Positions 22,901-35,953 of a stretch of 64,000 bases of DNA are shown in pieces (the first letter of the stretch is position 1; each line of letters starts with the position of its first letter). The stretch covers positions 1,860,001 through 1,924,000 of the forward strand of contig OZ234499.1 of assembly GCA_965153455.1 (NCBI GenBank), written 5' to 3'. Both the position numbers and the translations under genes were made by a program. The notes beneath the pieces were generated by a model. That model was not told the DNA's origin, ran no database searches, and saw only the letters and a list, made by a program, of their open reading frames with translations. Source of the stretch: Sphagnum compactum (taxonomy: Eukaryota > Bryophyta > Sphagnopsida > Sphagnales).

Positions 22901-25900
22901 TCTAAAGTTATACCCACCCATAGTTGTCTAGAGTTTTCACAGTTACTTCTTTTGTGTTCTTCAAATTCACTTGTATGTTGATGTGACCCATCAGCCGGGC
23001 ATTTTGTAGAGTTGTGGTTCTGACTATTCATGTGAAAGGTTTTGGTTTGTAGTTTGTACCTGACATGGGAAGGTACTGTTTGACCAGCATTCAAAGATAG
23101 TGGGAAAGATGACTTCAAGGATAGAAACAAACCTGAAGGTAAACAGTAAACACCAGTCCATGTCTCTTTCTGTTGCTTCCTGTCTTTCCTTTGTAGACAA
23201 GTTGTGCTGACTAGAAGTTCGTCACAAAATGTTGTGGAGGTATACACCCACAGGAGGTTATCACTAAGAAAAACAACTCTGGTTTTCACTGCTCTGCTGA
23301 GCTCTCAGACTGCTGTCTTTCATATATCCAAGTCTCCAACTATCTTCACCTTCGGCCACACAGACATTCATGTTAGATTCTTTGTTTTCAGATTTGCATA
23401 ACAGTAGTGTTGTTCAGGACTTTGATTTGAAAGTGAAAAGACCCAATAGCATCTCCAGACTACTTTGGGATCCCTCTGATCTGCTATTGTGGTAAATGCA
23501 TTGTTTGCAGCAAAGGATTATGACAGGGCTGTGAAGTGCTATTTTGTGTGCACTGAGTCCCTGGCAGATATAGACTTGGAAGACCCCAGTTTCAAATTCT
23601 TCACCCGCATACATGCTGCCCGCTGCCATATCATGCACATCCATACAGTACCCATAATGGCAAAGTTTGCATCCAGGTCTGTAGCATTATTTGAAGATCT
23701 TCCCAATTTGAACTTTTGTTGGAGTAAGCTTTTGGAAAAACTTCTATGTTCTTCTTAAACTTGCTGTTGGGTATATGGGTAGTGCGGCTGATTCTCTTCC
23801 AGTATAGCATTATCATGCATTGTTGGTCTGGCAGATCCGTCAAATCAAGCATGTCAATTCTGTTCTTATTTAGTTGTACAGCATCTATTGGGCTGCTTGT
23901 GGATAAACTCTTTAAACTTAAAACCCTAAACCTATCAGCAAGTGGTAAGTGGAATCAATTCAACTGTCTGAAAGAGAAGACAAGCTGCAATCTTTTTTGT
24001 TTGAATGCAGGCTGCAATTGGCACTTTCAAAATCAACAACAGCAGACATTGACTTGACTAACGCCAACATTGAAATCAAAATGATTGAAGATGTGCTTTG
24101 CAAGGTACAGCATCTATCGGGCTGTTTGTGGATATTCCTTCTAACCAAGGGCAATGCAAAAGTTCTGGACTTTTAAAACTGTTCACACAAGTGAGCAGCA
24201 CATAAGAAACACTGACTTGATTTTCATTATTGCTATCCAAAAGTCCAATCTTTTGACTGTTATTTTCTTTGACTTCAATGCATTTTTTTCAATTTCATAT
24301 TTCAAGTTTTCAGCTATGCTTTACAAGATCATTTGACATCTGGGGTGGACTGGTGCAGACACTAGATGATTCTGGGAAACCCATGTCTCACACGGATGGT
24401 ACTGGGGAGATTTCAGAAGATGTAGCAAAATTACTACCTGTTTCTGTCTTCAAGGGGAAGGTTAACAACAAGGAGGTGTGTTTCTTACATTTCTAAAGCA
24501 GATATGAGACATAGGAGTTTTGTATTTGAGCTCTTCTATTCTTGATTACCCTTCATGTAAAAGACTGGAGGGGCCACTATCATCCTTTTATCCCAGTTCT
24601 TTGCGGAGAATAGGAGAATTCTATTTTCTGTTTGTTATTGTAGCATGGGATGGCCTCTGTCCTTACAAGGAAATGTCCCCATTCTCTACAGGGATATCCT
24701 ACGCTTGTGCAGATCCGCATGTTTTTTCGTGGAGAGGCCTTCAAGGGTACTTTGCAAGTGAACCAGAAGGTGATTTTCAAGTTCAAATTCTCTGTGCAAG
24801 CTCGTATACATGGAATGGATTTCTTCAGTGGCAAACGTCAGTAGTAGGCTTGAGTATTCATTCACACCTTACACCCACCTGCTACCATTTGTAGTTGTTG
24901 CTAAACACAACCACTGAGTGGGTTGCAGCTGAAAGGATTGAAGATTTATTATCGTGAGTCAATGAAGAAGATTTCAGCTGATCATGTCCTCCGAGACTTT
25001 TCTACTGTCAACTCCCTTGAGATTCTGAATACCAGGCAATGTCAAACTTCTATTGCTGAAACCACCCACTTCCATATTTCTCAATTATGTTGCCGGACAA
25101 GTTGTTAATGTATACTAGTTCCTAATATCTGTTGTGTGGTCTTTTGTTGTTGGATGGCAGTCGCAAGCCAAAAGAAGCAAATCTGTCACACGATTTGATT
25201 ATTCTTCTGTCCATTGGAAAAGTTCCGCCTTCGTTCTTTATTGAACTTGTACAAAAGGCACTTGACAACGTGCAAAACATGTTCACCAAGTGGGAACTAG
25301 CATTTAAGGGTATGAAACTTTCAATTCTTCAATTTTCAGTTCACATCCTACCCTTTCTCTTCTTCTGCTGTTTACAGTTTAGGGCTTTAGGGTTTTAAGG
25401 GTTTTGTCAAATGCTAGTGTTCCTCCTCACTGTTCCTCTTTTTCATCTTGATTTCTTAAGCTCCTCCAATGATGAAGTTTTTCCTGTTGCAAAACCTTAA
25501 TTCTTTAATTTGTTTGGATCATTTTATGACCAGGGGTTACTGTGCAGAAGTGGAAAACTGTGTGCAGGGGGTAGGCGAGCAAACATATCGAATGCTCAAC
25601 GCAGGATTCCCGATCAATCACCCGCAAGTGCAGAAGAATTTGAGGATGCTCACTCAAGATAGAATCCCTGATATACGCAAAGGTTGCGTACCTCTTCCTG
25701 GCAGTTTCTATTTGATGGGCACATCTGACCCAACTGAAAACAAAGTCTTGAAGCGCAACCAAGTTGCAATTGCCATGTAAGAAGATTTAGCGTAAAATGT
25801 TGAGATTAGTGTTTTTCTAAGATGGGTGGAGATGATTTGTGTAGGGTAATGCCCGAGGAGTGGGCCATTCCCAAAAGGGAGGCTTGCTTCAAAGGCTTTA

Positions 25901-28417
25901 GCCAAGGGCAGGCCCACCTTTCAAGAACACCCAGCTCCAAAGGCGTTACTGTTCATAAAGCTCAACCTTTAGATCAAGCTTTATGAACACCAAAAAATTG
26001 CTGCCCTTGTACAGTGGGCTCTTCCATGCATACAGAGGGCATTATGATTTGTTTTTCAATGCCCCTCCAAACAAGTGGAAGAGCCTGCTGTACAGGGGCA
26101 GCAAACGAGAGGAAAAATTTCCTTGTGATAATGCACCCTTCAAACACAGGAAATTTCTGGGAGGGCTTCATGTGAGATGCATCCATGTTAAACTCACTTG
26201 AGGGCGCTGTGCCTTCTGCCCATATTTTATTTCTAGTTTCAGGTAAAGTTTATATGGTAGGTTTCTATGCTACTGAACATCCTTTGTGCAACTGTCACCA
26301 TGCTTTGCAGGGGAGAAGGGAAAATATCCGGGAAGGTTCTTGTTTATAAGAATCCTGGCAAGCACAGGGGTGATGTCCATGTGTTTGACGCTATATGGGA
26401 TAGCCAACTTGATCCCTATGTTGGTGCAAGCCAATACACGATTTTCTTTTCGGTTCTGGGTGATCGCCCAGTTGTAGATGAAATGGCGAACAGTGACCTT
26501 GATGGTGATCTCTATTGGGTCTGCAACAATGAAAAGGCAAGAAATTCTTGCACCTTGTATGATGCTGCTGTATGAATTTTCTGATCACCTGTAGCTGCAA
26601 GAATGTATCCACAGCAAGGTAAGCAAGCCACAACTGGATGGATCAGATTCATGTGTGTGCTGTTTCATGTGCTTTTGGACCATGAATAATTACAGCACAT
26701 CTTTTTTGTTGATGCATTGTACAGCTGCTTTCGTATTTCACACCCAGCGCTCCGTGGAAGAGGCCAGTTAAGAGACCTGATTATGCACAAGCAGACAGGG
26801 ACAGGCCTGGTAACTTGACACCAGAGCAACTGGAATGGGCACTTTTCCAGAAGTTTTTGGATGCTCGTTTTCAGACCTTGTAAGCAGGCACTCCAGACAC
26901 TAGTCCTCTTTGTTGTGGATCATCTGGCAACCTCATCAGGACTGTCTTAGTCTTGCTCTTGCTTCTCATCTAGGTATTGTGAGATCAGCTATAAAATATA
27001 TGTATTTCTGTCTTCCATCTCCTGATCTGAATGTCTCTCCTTTCTTGTTATGTATTTTGCAGTAGGACAATGCAAAACGCTGCCAAGTACTGGTTGGCCC
27101 ACATGGATCAATTTTTGATGACAAACAAGTACCTAGATTCCCCTGACGAGACAAGTCCCTCATTGAAAAAAATTGATCAACTAACTGATATATTCTACAG
27201 CGCATTGGATGCAGATAAGAAGGGTGAAAAGGTTTGTTTCCCCACATCAACATGTGTATGAAACTTAAACCCTAAACCCTAAAACCTAAGCTGAAGGATG
27301 TAGGTAAGGGGTTGTACAATCACGTTTTGACCAAAATCCATGTATGATCATTTGTAGGTGGAGTTGCCTCCAAAGTTACGACCAGTCCTGTGGCCACACT
27401 TCATGGAGAAAAAAGCAAATATGAAGAAGAGGATGTTCTACAAGTCAACATCTGTTCTTGGCCAAATTTATGATATGGCTGATATCTCAACTGATAACCT
27501 CGGTTACAGGCATCAAGGTATGTCTACACCTCCATGCAAGAGTTTAACTGGACAAGGGCTTTTTGTTTATCAGCTCTGTTCGGGACAGACCAATTGGGCA
27601 TTGCCTAAATCCTAGACCCTAAATCCTTGTATTGACTCTCCTGAGTGTCATTATATCTCACTACATATGTATAGAGGATTTCTGTGCTTTGTGCCTGTTT
27701 CTGCCTCTTATTGTGTGGAATAGTTTTGGGTTATTTTTATAACTTGAGTGGCTTCTGCTGCTGCTACTATTATGCAGAAACCATGGAATATGACCGTAAT
27801 TTCGAATTTGAAGGATTCAAAAAGTACATAGATAAATGGAGGGGTCTTTTACAACGCTACAACAAAGAAATGAATGGTGCATCAAAGGGAAGGCAAAATG
27901 AGATTCTAGTGAAATTTCAAAAGGTGAGACCTTTCGAGGCTAATATTGTGATGCAACTTTCATTTCAACTGGAGTTTTTGGTAGTGGTTGGAAGCTGCTG
28001 TGTACTGAATTGCTCAAATTGTGGAAATGTGCATGGTTTGTTCTCTATGACCATCATTTGTTGGGCGCTGTGTGTCCATTTGCCTCTTTAACTATTTTCT
28101 GAACGTGTTTATGGACTGTAGAGCAAAAAGATAACAAATCTTGATGGGTATTGTGTGTGCTTTTGGCCATGCAGATACTCCTGGGAATTAGAAAACCATT
28201 GTCTCAAGTTTTGGAAGAGGCATCTGCTGTTTATGTTGTCAACCATGAGCATGCAATGTTCAACATGGAGAGAGGATATCCACCATCATTGCATTTTGCA
28301 ATGACCATTGCACTCCCGCAGCTTTGTGACATTTACTCCAGAAATGTTGCTGAAGGAGGTGCTGCTCCTTATTCAAGTGCACCTTCTGTAAGAAACAAAC
28401 TCTTACGACACAGCTGA
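19953..28417 (+). CDS. RNA-dependent RNA polymerase, plant RDR gamma-like (19 exons)
   Basis: Copies single-stranded RNA into double-stranded RNA for small-RNA silencing. My model joins 19953-20583, 21166-21430, 21691-21869, 22303-22377, 22554-22575, 22647-22780, 23511-23676, 24011-24104, 24359-24475, 24692-24769, 24929-25035, 25161-25309, 25548-25776, 26311-26536, 26725-26879, 27063-27231, 27358-27517, 27778-27923 and 28175-28417; all phases close and give 1114 residues. Key blocks are CHIMHIHTVPIMAKFAS, SHTDGTGEISEDVAK, KGDVHV-type HRGDVHVFDAIWDS, YVGASQYTIFF and catalytic DLDGD at about 811-815. Block order and wording match RDR3/4/5 (gamma), although gamma enzymes usually have DFDGD. Two introns are GC-AG (after 25035 and 26536); the others have GT-AG ends. 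The first 200 residues are acidic, low-complexity and not part of the family. Exons 4-6 are tentative (one intron would be 71 bases with a weak acceptor). The start may be 19953 or 19980. Confidence 0.88.
20035..20175 (+). repeat. acidic coding minisatellite in RDR exon 1
   Basis: Units of 30-33 bases (GAGGAGGAAGAGGAGGAGGA followed by TTTCCAATCTGAA) repeat three to four times in frame and encode blocks of Glu ending DFQSE, DFQSE and DFKSE. Pure GAG/GAA runs make the length prone to slippage. On the opposite strand it reads as poly-Ser, an artefact. Confidence 0.85.
25855..26165. repeat. cluster of consecutive hairpins inside an RDR intron
   Basis: The intron 25777-26310 contains several stem-forming pairs in a row: GTGGGCC 25860-25866 with GGCCCAC near 25911; a perfect 13-bp pair 25950-25962/25977-25989; a 29-bp pair 25998-26026/26076-26104 with three mismatches, enclosing a smaller pair (GAGGGCATT with AATGCCCCTC); and AAATTTCCTTGTG near 26115 with CACAGGAAATTT near 26145. 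This is more GC-rich than other introns of the gene. It may be an inserted foldback element or a structured intronic RNA. Confidence 0.7.
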
Positions 28418-31140
28418 TTGATTGATTGATCAATGATTATCACCAAATCTCTCTGTCCATAAATTTCCGGAGAATTTTCTTGTACATTGCTACTATATAA
28501 CCACACTCACCTGGCTAGATAGAGACCCAGCAGTACTATCAAGGCTGCCTTTTTGTTCAAATTCATTTTTGCAGTCAAATCACTTAACCCATGTCATAAG
28601 TTTTATCCATCATTTCTCTTTGATTTTGTTGGGTCTTTTCTCTCAAGGAGAGACTACAGAACAATGCAGAGTTTCATTTGGTCCCCACATTTTTGAGGAC
28701 TGTTCCCCAGGTGTTAGGTTTTACTGTAAACTGTGAAATCATTTTTTTTGGGATGATTCATGGAACATTCCAGGTCTAAATTGGATGAGCAAATAGGAGC
28801 CATCTGTCCATGATGGGTCAATGGGTTTACATTCCCATATGAGCAAAACTCTATATGTGCAAAAAAAAAAGTGTCACCAAAGTGATTACATCCAAGTTGT
28901 CATGCAAAAAAAGTGTTTTACCGCATTCAATTAGATTTGTGAACAGGCTGTGCAAGGTTCAATTTAGAGTTGGTAATTCCGAAGTAAATATCACAAAGTT
29001 GAATGCTAACATGATCAAGCGTATTGTTGGCATTACAAATCACATAACATCTAAGCCCGATGTGGAGCTGGGGAAGTCCAAGATGCAAAGAGTACTCCAT
29101 GGTGCTCACATTGGTATTTGGATGTGCAAGTCACACAAAGTCTGACATGGAGTTGGTGATGTGCCAATTGGATGTTTAACTAAATGGTTTGAACCTTGAA
29201 GTTTGGAGTTTACCAAATTACATTTTTTTGTTCGGTGCTGTGACTTTATCTGATGTAGATGGGTTAGTCGGGTTTTTGTTCTCTGGTTTGATTGAAATAG
29301 GGTGCAAGTGACAAAACAAGAAATGAACATGGGATGAAAGAAAATAGGGATTTGAAGCATGTGTGTGTGGTCCCATGTGTGGGTGACTTTAAGAAGCGCT
29401 CAAAACTCAGCATGAGAAAGCAAAGACAGTCCCCAATGGTAGACCCAAAGACAAAAGATGACTTTAATGAGAACTCTAATATATGTCCATTGTCTAGGAT
29501 TAGTGTGGGAGTGATGCCCTGCCATCCTTTGGAATGCTGCTCAACTAGCATGAAGCTCCCTACCGCTAAGTCAGATACTTGCATCCCAGTGAGAGAAGGT
29601 TCTTCAACATCTTCAGAGTCACATACTAAATATCAACTGTCAACTTGTAAATCAAACTGACACTTTTTTTCAATTGTTTTAGTGAATGAAGGCAAGCCTC
29701 AATAAAAGAGACAATCCAAAAACAAACATCAAAGTAACACTTTCTGTTCTAACTTCTACCTACTCAAATTGATGAGGAGAGATGATGGGCTTCAAGGTTT
29801 AGGGTTTAGTGTTCAGATGCATGATCTTCAATTGACCCATTGTAAAACATATCCGCAACTGAACACCAGGTTAAAACACCGAGCTACCCATTGTTCAAAT
29901 ACTATTTTTTTCTGAGTTCAAATTCAAAAAATAATACCTATTTAGAATTTGTGCATTTAAGAACTAAATTGGTGATTAAGGTGACCTATATTGCTCAAAT
30001 TTATCAGATCCAACCTTCTCACCTAGAGTTAGAGCTTCGAGGTTATTTAACAAAACATTTCACTGGGCATTGTTACAAGGACTTTAAATACTTAATGAAT
30101 TAGATTTGGGTTAGTTTTTGAACACCAAATTTCCACTCTTTGTAAATTTTCTCTTTGGAAATTTTTTCTTGGAGGTTTAATTTTATTCCAAATTTTTAAG
30201 GCCATTTTCTAAGAATTAGTGGGAATCACATTTTGTAGGAGTTCCAAGTTCTAACCAGTGTTAGCAGTAAGTTCTCTAGTAATGGTTGACAAGAGATGAT
30301 ACCAATCATTTTTTAATGCAAGTATGTGAGAGGGGCAACCTTCCTTGTCAAAGGCAAACCCAAAATCTGAATGAACAAAATCATGGGTTGTATCATTCCC
30401 AATATCCAAGTTCCGAAATCTCAGGCATTGCGAATCCAAATGGATGGATAGTGGAGACCTGGAAACACTATTATGACTCAATTGTGGATGAACTTTCACC
30501 CTTTCATAATGGATGTGTATAAAGATCTCAATCCGCATTTTTTGTTCAGGCGAATTTTCACACTTTGGTGATGAAAAAAAATCTTTTTTTTATTGTAAAT
30601 TCTGAAAAATTGCAAAAAAAATTGAATTTCTATGCCAAACTTTCAAAACCACCAAATTGAAAAAAATTAAAATTAAAAACCCTGATGTCAACCAAGATGC
30701 AAAATCTTGTGCATATTGTAATACTCTAATTTCACTTGTGTGTAATTGTGTGATACTCATATTTCACATCCGTTAATAGTTAATATCACATTAGTTGAAT
30801 GGACATGGAATTAGGGGACTCTTAAAAGGTCATCACAAAAGTCTAATGCCATAAGACACTTAGGATTTTAACCAAAATTTATGTGTAACTTCATTGGGCA
30901 CATAAATGAAACTCAATTTTGCATTTGAAAACATTTCATTTGCCATGTTTTGCCCAAACAACTAAACACCCTCTCCCCCCACGCCACAATATTAAAGGCT
31001 GGGTAGGTCTAGAAGGTGGAAGGAGCATTGTTATGATTACCTGAGCTGGTTATTCAACACCTCCATAAATGCAGACTTTTGAAACCCTATGATTCCATTT
31101 GGGCCAATGTAGGGATTGCCATTTAGCCTAAATCCATGCC
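28418..31140. other. RDR 3' flank and intergenic DNA without a supported gene
   Basis: The first few hundred bases after the RDR stop codon should hold its 3' UTR; no clear poly(A) signal decides the end. Frames at 28855-29145 and 29334-29660 (with an antisense frame of similar length) show no recognisable domain or codon pattern. The rest is AT-rich. Confidence 0.45.
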
Positions 31141-31164
31141 TAAACCCTAAACCCTAAACCCTAA
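31141..31164. repeat. interstitial telomere-type repeat (TAAACCC)3
   Basis: Just over three tandem copies of the plant telomere heptamer, C-rich strand. A shorter run of two copies lies at 32364-32381. Short interstitial runs are common in plant genomes, so on its own this is not a chromosome end. Confidence 0.9.
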
Positions 31165-32060
31165 TAATGGCCAGAGTGAACCATCACCCACCAGCACAAC
31201 AATGCAGGATGTAAGGAATTTGGATGGATGGTATTTCAATGAATGTTGTATGGGCAAGAAACAATTTTTTTGGTTGTTGTCTTGTCCCATAGCTAATCAC
31301 GGTGGTTAGATATGCACTAACTACTAGCCAAATCCACATGAATATTGGTACCTAGTAGCAACCAAGTGCCTCACCTATATACAAAATAATCACTTATATT
31401 ACCTACCTACATCAATGTGGGTAAAGAAGGCATATTGAGCTAGTTTTAAAATTTGTGTACCTAGTTTCTTGAGAAGGTTTGATGTAAATCATCCAAGTTC
31501 AAACTTGAGAGACAATTTTAGCACTTGAATTTTCATTAGCTTTTCTTGTAAGATCATTCTTTTCTAGATGAAGAAAATTCAATTGTTGAACAACTATTAC
31601 GTAATGTGGATGAAAGTAAGCAACTAACCCTATTATTCTCTTTGAATAAGCTTTGTAGCAGCTTTAAGTATTTTATGACCAGTGCACCATCCATCCAAAA
31701 CCCATGACGACTCAGCCGTGGATGAACCAAGACTGAGTTACCAAGGTTCCACCTTGGTCACCCGCCCTACAGACCTTCCTACTTCCATCTCACATTACCT
31801 TGGTAACCTTAGTAACAAGGTACGTAAGTGGGGTAAGTCTAATAGGTAAATAGTTAGTGAATATAAGTTGTTCCTAAAATGTAGATAGGTAAGTAAGGCA
31901 AGGCAATTGGTGGCTATTAGATAGGTAGACACTACATACCTACATGTGGATGGTTAGTATATAGCTAACCACCGGGGTTGGTTAGCTGTGGGACGGAAAG
32001 ACAATGAAAAAGTGTTTCTTGCATTGGTGGTTGCTGGTTCACTCGCATGGTCTTTTTGGA
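31165..32060. mobile_element. rearranged relatives of the foldback element
   Basis: 31170-31330 (GTGAACCATCACCCACCAGCAC...GGTGGTTA) resembles the inner right arm of the element at 17636. 31676-31770 (CACCATCCATCC...GTGGATGAACC...CACCTTGGT) resembles its outer left arm. 31965-32055 (GGTTAGCTGTGGGA...GTTCACTCGCATGG) resembles its inner left arm. A TAGGTAGG-type linker lies at 31790-31950. The blocks are the same family but not in the same order, consistent with two partial insertions or internal rearrangement. Confidence 0.6.
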
Positions 32061-34200
32061 TTGAATAAGATAACCAAAGTAAATAGTATCAACAAATAAC
32101 ATGTTATAGAGCGGTAGTGCAAGGCCAGCTTCAACACATATTTTGTTGAATAATTTAATTAAATTTGAAATTTTCATGTTGAACAAATAAAATATTCATG
32201 TTTGGTTCAAAATATTCTCTAATCTCTATCACAAAAGTTTGGGCTTTAAAATAATATTGTTTCAAAAAGTTTAATATATCTAAAAAGAATATATAATTAG
32301 TGTGGAAGCTGCCAAGGTGGTACTAAGGTATTGAAGGATTCTGTGGCCTGGTTCAAGTGTGTAAAACCCTAAACCCTAAACTTAACTTTTAAATAGTATT
32401 TGTGTTTAGGTTATACCTGGTCTGGTTCTTTTTGCATGCACTTGAAACCAACTGGCAGTTGCCTTGGAGATTGTTGCTGAACTTGCTCAGAACTTGTTCC
32501 TTCTCTTAGCAAAATCCAACTTTGTGCCCGTATTTTTTAATTCCTTGCTCTTGTTTTGTGTTTGCCCTTCTACTCGACAATCGAAAAAGTTTCATGCCTT
32601 ACTTGCACTTCAAATGATTTTCTTTCATTTGTTGGGTAGTACAAGTCTTTCTCTCGGAAGCTAGAATTTATTTTGACCCATTTCCAACTGCTTCATGAAT
32701 TGCTTCTCCCTAGACTTTGCAACTTGATCAGACATCTACAAATAAAAATGATTTGTGTGAAAATGAGAAAACCTAGATCCGCCCAAGAAAAAAAAAAAAC
32801 TAAAAACTTATGTTGGTGTAATTTTTTTAAATAAACATAATTTTTGCAATTTACGAGACACTCACCTTTATTTTGTTTATTTATTTTGAAACAAATGGAC
32901 GAAATCCATTGCAAGGAGAAGGGCTAAGTCTTCTTGTGGATGATCGCCAACTCACCTACCTCACAAAATTGAGGGAAAACAAATGCTAATTCTGAATGAT
33001 GTAATCTAAATTGTGATAATTATTTTTTAGACCTAATAAAAATAATACAAATATCATGGCATTTTCCTGACTATTTACGCCTTTAATCATGCATCCTCGA
33101 CAAAACATGTTGACTCTTGTGTAAAGTTATGGGTCCTTCTGAACCCTAATTGGGAGCCAATTGTGGTTTAGTTAATGGAAAAGAGATCCTAATAAAGCCT
33201 TGAAGGTTGGTCTATCCTATCTAGACCCACCAAAAGGCAAGAAAGGTGGAGAGCTTAGAGACCAATGCATAAGGAACAAAAAAAATAAAAAATTGTCACA
33301 ATTTATTGTTGTATAATATGTTTTCAATGTCACTATGCATTCCATGGTGTCCCAATTCCTTTTGTGAGATGAAGAGAAAGGAGCTACCACAAAAGGCTTT
33401 ACTACAAAAACCAATGGGAGGGGCCAAAGGCACTTGAATCGATGGTCCCCATTTCATGTTTTCTTGTCTTGTAGAAGAAGTCTTAATACAAAAATGACAA
33501 AGAGGGCCTAAAAGCCCTGACAACAAAGACACGGCAACAAAGTATATACTAAGAAGGGTGAACAATTCCCTCATACTAATTCAAACAACCATTACAATTT
33601 TCATTTTTTATGATACAAGCCTCACCAATTAACCCGTTTGAAATATCAATTCAACATCCTAAGTAACCTTGGGGTTATAAGCTTAGATTAATTGGGGCTT
33701 CTTTCAAACTTTCTACCTCTGGTTTATAGCCAAACAAAATAGTTAAAGCTGCCGATTCTTATGTATGATCAGTGACAACACTTGAGCCACATTGCAAAAT
33801 AGAAAAGAACAAAACCCAAAAAAGCAAATAAAAGACAAACAAAACCCAATTGAGAAAAAAACAAAAACACTGAAACATGAAAAAACATTCCAGGAAGTTT
33901 CCCAAAAATGAATTGTATTCTCAGGTAGGGAGGTACCCTAGTACCTTGGCCAATTCTCGACACTAATTATACTATTTTCAGAAATGTTGAAATTTTCAGA
34001 AATTATTTTTTTTCTAAATCAGAAAATATTGTGAAGGATAATAGTGAATATTTCATTTGTTGAAATGAGTTTTTCAAAATTAATTAATTATTCAATGGAC
34101 ATGAGTTGAAATGGCCAAGATACTATGGTAGTTGGATCATAGTAACACCATCCGTGAACATTTTGTAAAAATGTGCGACCAAATGAAAATTACATCATTC
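32061..34200. other. no supported gene
   Basis: AT-rich DNA with short, domain-free frames on both strands (for example 32464-32664 plus and 33296-33574 minus). Hydrophobic translations such as that at 32464 come from T-rich DNA, not from a recognisable protein. Confidence 0.5.
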
Positions 34201-35953
34201 CCCCCTCTCTTTCCACCCTTTCTAATTACTGCGCAGAACCAGTAAACGAAGAAAGAAAGAAAAGTGAGAGTGTAATTTAAACCCCTTGGCCGTGAGCTTT
34301 ACCATAGTTAAGGGAACATGCTCAGCTCAGCTCAGCTCAGCTCGCAAAGTGTAAAGACCAAAGACCTGCAACAAGTCTTTTTTCTTGCTATGCACGAGAA
34401 GAAAAGAAACAGAAATTTTTGAGGCATCTTGAAAAATGGGAACGCCAACTGGAGTGAGCATTCTGAATTTTGAAACTCTTTACAAATGGCGGAGGAAAAA
34501 TTATGCTGGGTAAGGTGCCATCTGGTTACACCGAGAAAAAAGTATCGGTACAGGTCTTTAGGAAAGAGAGGAGGAGGGAGAGAGAGAGAGAGCAAGGGGA
34601 GGGATTGGGGCCACATTTGAACAAGGGAATGATTTTTTTTACTTAGTTGGGTGTCTGGGAAGTTGGGTATTTAGAAGGAAAATATTATTTTCTCTTTGCT
34701 TTGGAAGTGGCGACGCACATGAGTTTGGCTGGAGTGTAGCTGGATGGCGCTTGCAGGTAAGAAAGCGCGGCGGCGACTTGGCTTGGCAGAGAGGCTAGAG
34801 CTACTGGACTCGAGTTTTGGGTCCGCCACGCGGCCATGGGAGAGAGCACACAGACGGAGACAGAATGATCAAAAACAAGCAGCGTCAGCAGCTTTGTAGA
34901 ATGACGACGTTGGCACACACACAAACACACATATAACACACACACAAAACACACCCACTTTGTGCAGCAGTTGTCATTCAACCAGCAAAGCAGTAAGTGG
35001 TTGCTGCAGTAGAGCAGATTTTTTTTTTTTGCTGGATATAAATAGCCCCAAAAAGGCTATATTACAGATATAAACTGTTAAAATCATGCACTTTTTGATA
35101 TTTTCAATTGCCATACTTCGAAAAAGAAAAAGAATAATGTTCTGTACATGATTCAAGTATGTAGCAAAAAGGATGTTTTCTGAAATCTACTTTCATATAT
35201 CTTGATGTGGATCATCGCCACTTTGGCTGCAACTCAAAATTGACCCAATAAAAGGCGCTGACGCAGAGGCTGCCGGGGGTGCAGATCATAGTACACAATC
35301 TAGGTAATTAATTCCCTCATCTTGAGCTGGCTGGATGCAGCAGCAGCTAGCTCTCATTTGTTGTTGTCTGTCGACTTCAATTCTAACTTTTAATTATGTT
35401 CCCCGTCTCGAGTCTCCGGCAGAGTCCAACAACAATTGCACACGAGTCAGTCACGACGCTGTTGCTGCTGCCAGCAGCCAGAAAGCTGAGAGAAATTTCA
35501 TAAAGAAAGAAAGAAAGAAAGAAAAAGATACTACTTATCGACAAACGAAAGCACTTTGCAAAATCGCCTCTCTAATAGCTGCTGCTGCTTCTTCAAGAGG
35601 ACCCACTTTCTTTCCCTTTTTTTGCCGTAGTGATAGTTAAACTAATTATGCTCGCTGTTTTTCTCTTTCCTTTGTACGTTTTTGCTTTTTGATCTGTAGA
35701 CTTTTGCAATTCGACTCTTTTGTCTTTTTTTAATTTGCTTCGCGACAGCTGCAGGCTAGGAGGTAGACTATAAGTCGACGGGGGAAAAAAGAAAAAAAAA
35801 GAATTTCCCTTCACGAAAGCTGCAAAATCTCTCTCTGTGCCTGCTTTTATTGCACGCGCTGCAGAAGAAGACGAGGAAGCAAACACACTCACAGCACACA
35901 GTACTAGAAGTCGAGTAGTCGTAGTTATGTGGTGGTGTACTGGAACAGTGTCG
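34200..35953. other. microsatellite-rich, GC-richer stretch; possible promoter or noncoding transcript
   Basis: Simple repeats cluster here: (CTCAG)4-5 at 34321-34343, (AG)n near 34577, CA-rich DNA 34915-34965, and (AAAG)n 35502-35524. The stretch is richer in GC than its flanks and has CAGCAG, CTAGCT and CTCGAG words like those seen upstream of the oxidase gene at 45-46.5 kb. No frame has a domain. It could be the control region of a gene I fail to see. Confidence 0.4.

Noticed and set aside
25534-25547. Earlier acceptor for the RDR exon ending at 25776
   Set aside because: Starting at 25534 leaves the frame out of phase with the preceding exon; starting at 25548 closes it and gives KEVENCVQG.
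29264-29660. Overlapping 106- and 108-codon frames on both strands
   Set aside because: No domain, no splice support, and similar length on both strands suggests chance.
34200-35950. Protein-coding gene in the GC-richer stretch
   Set aside because: Longest frames are about 100 codons, made of microsatellites, with no domain or splice chain.
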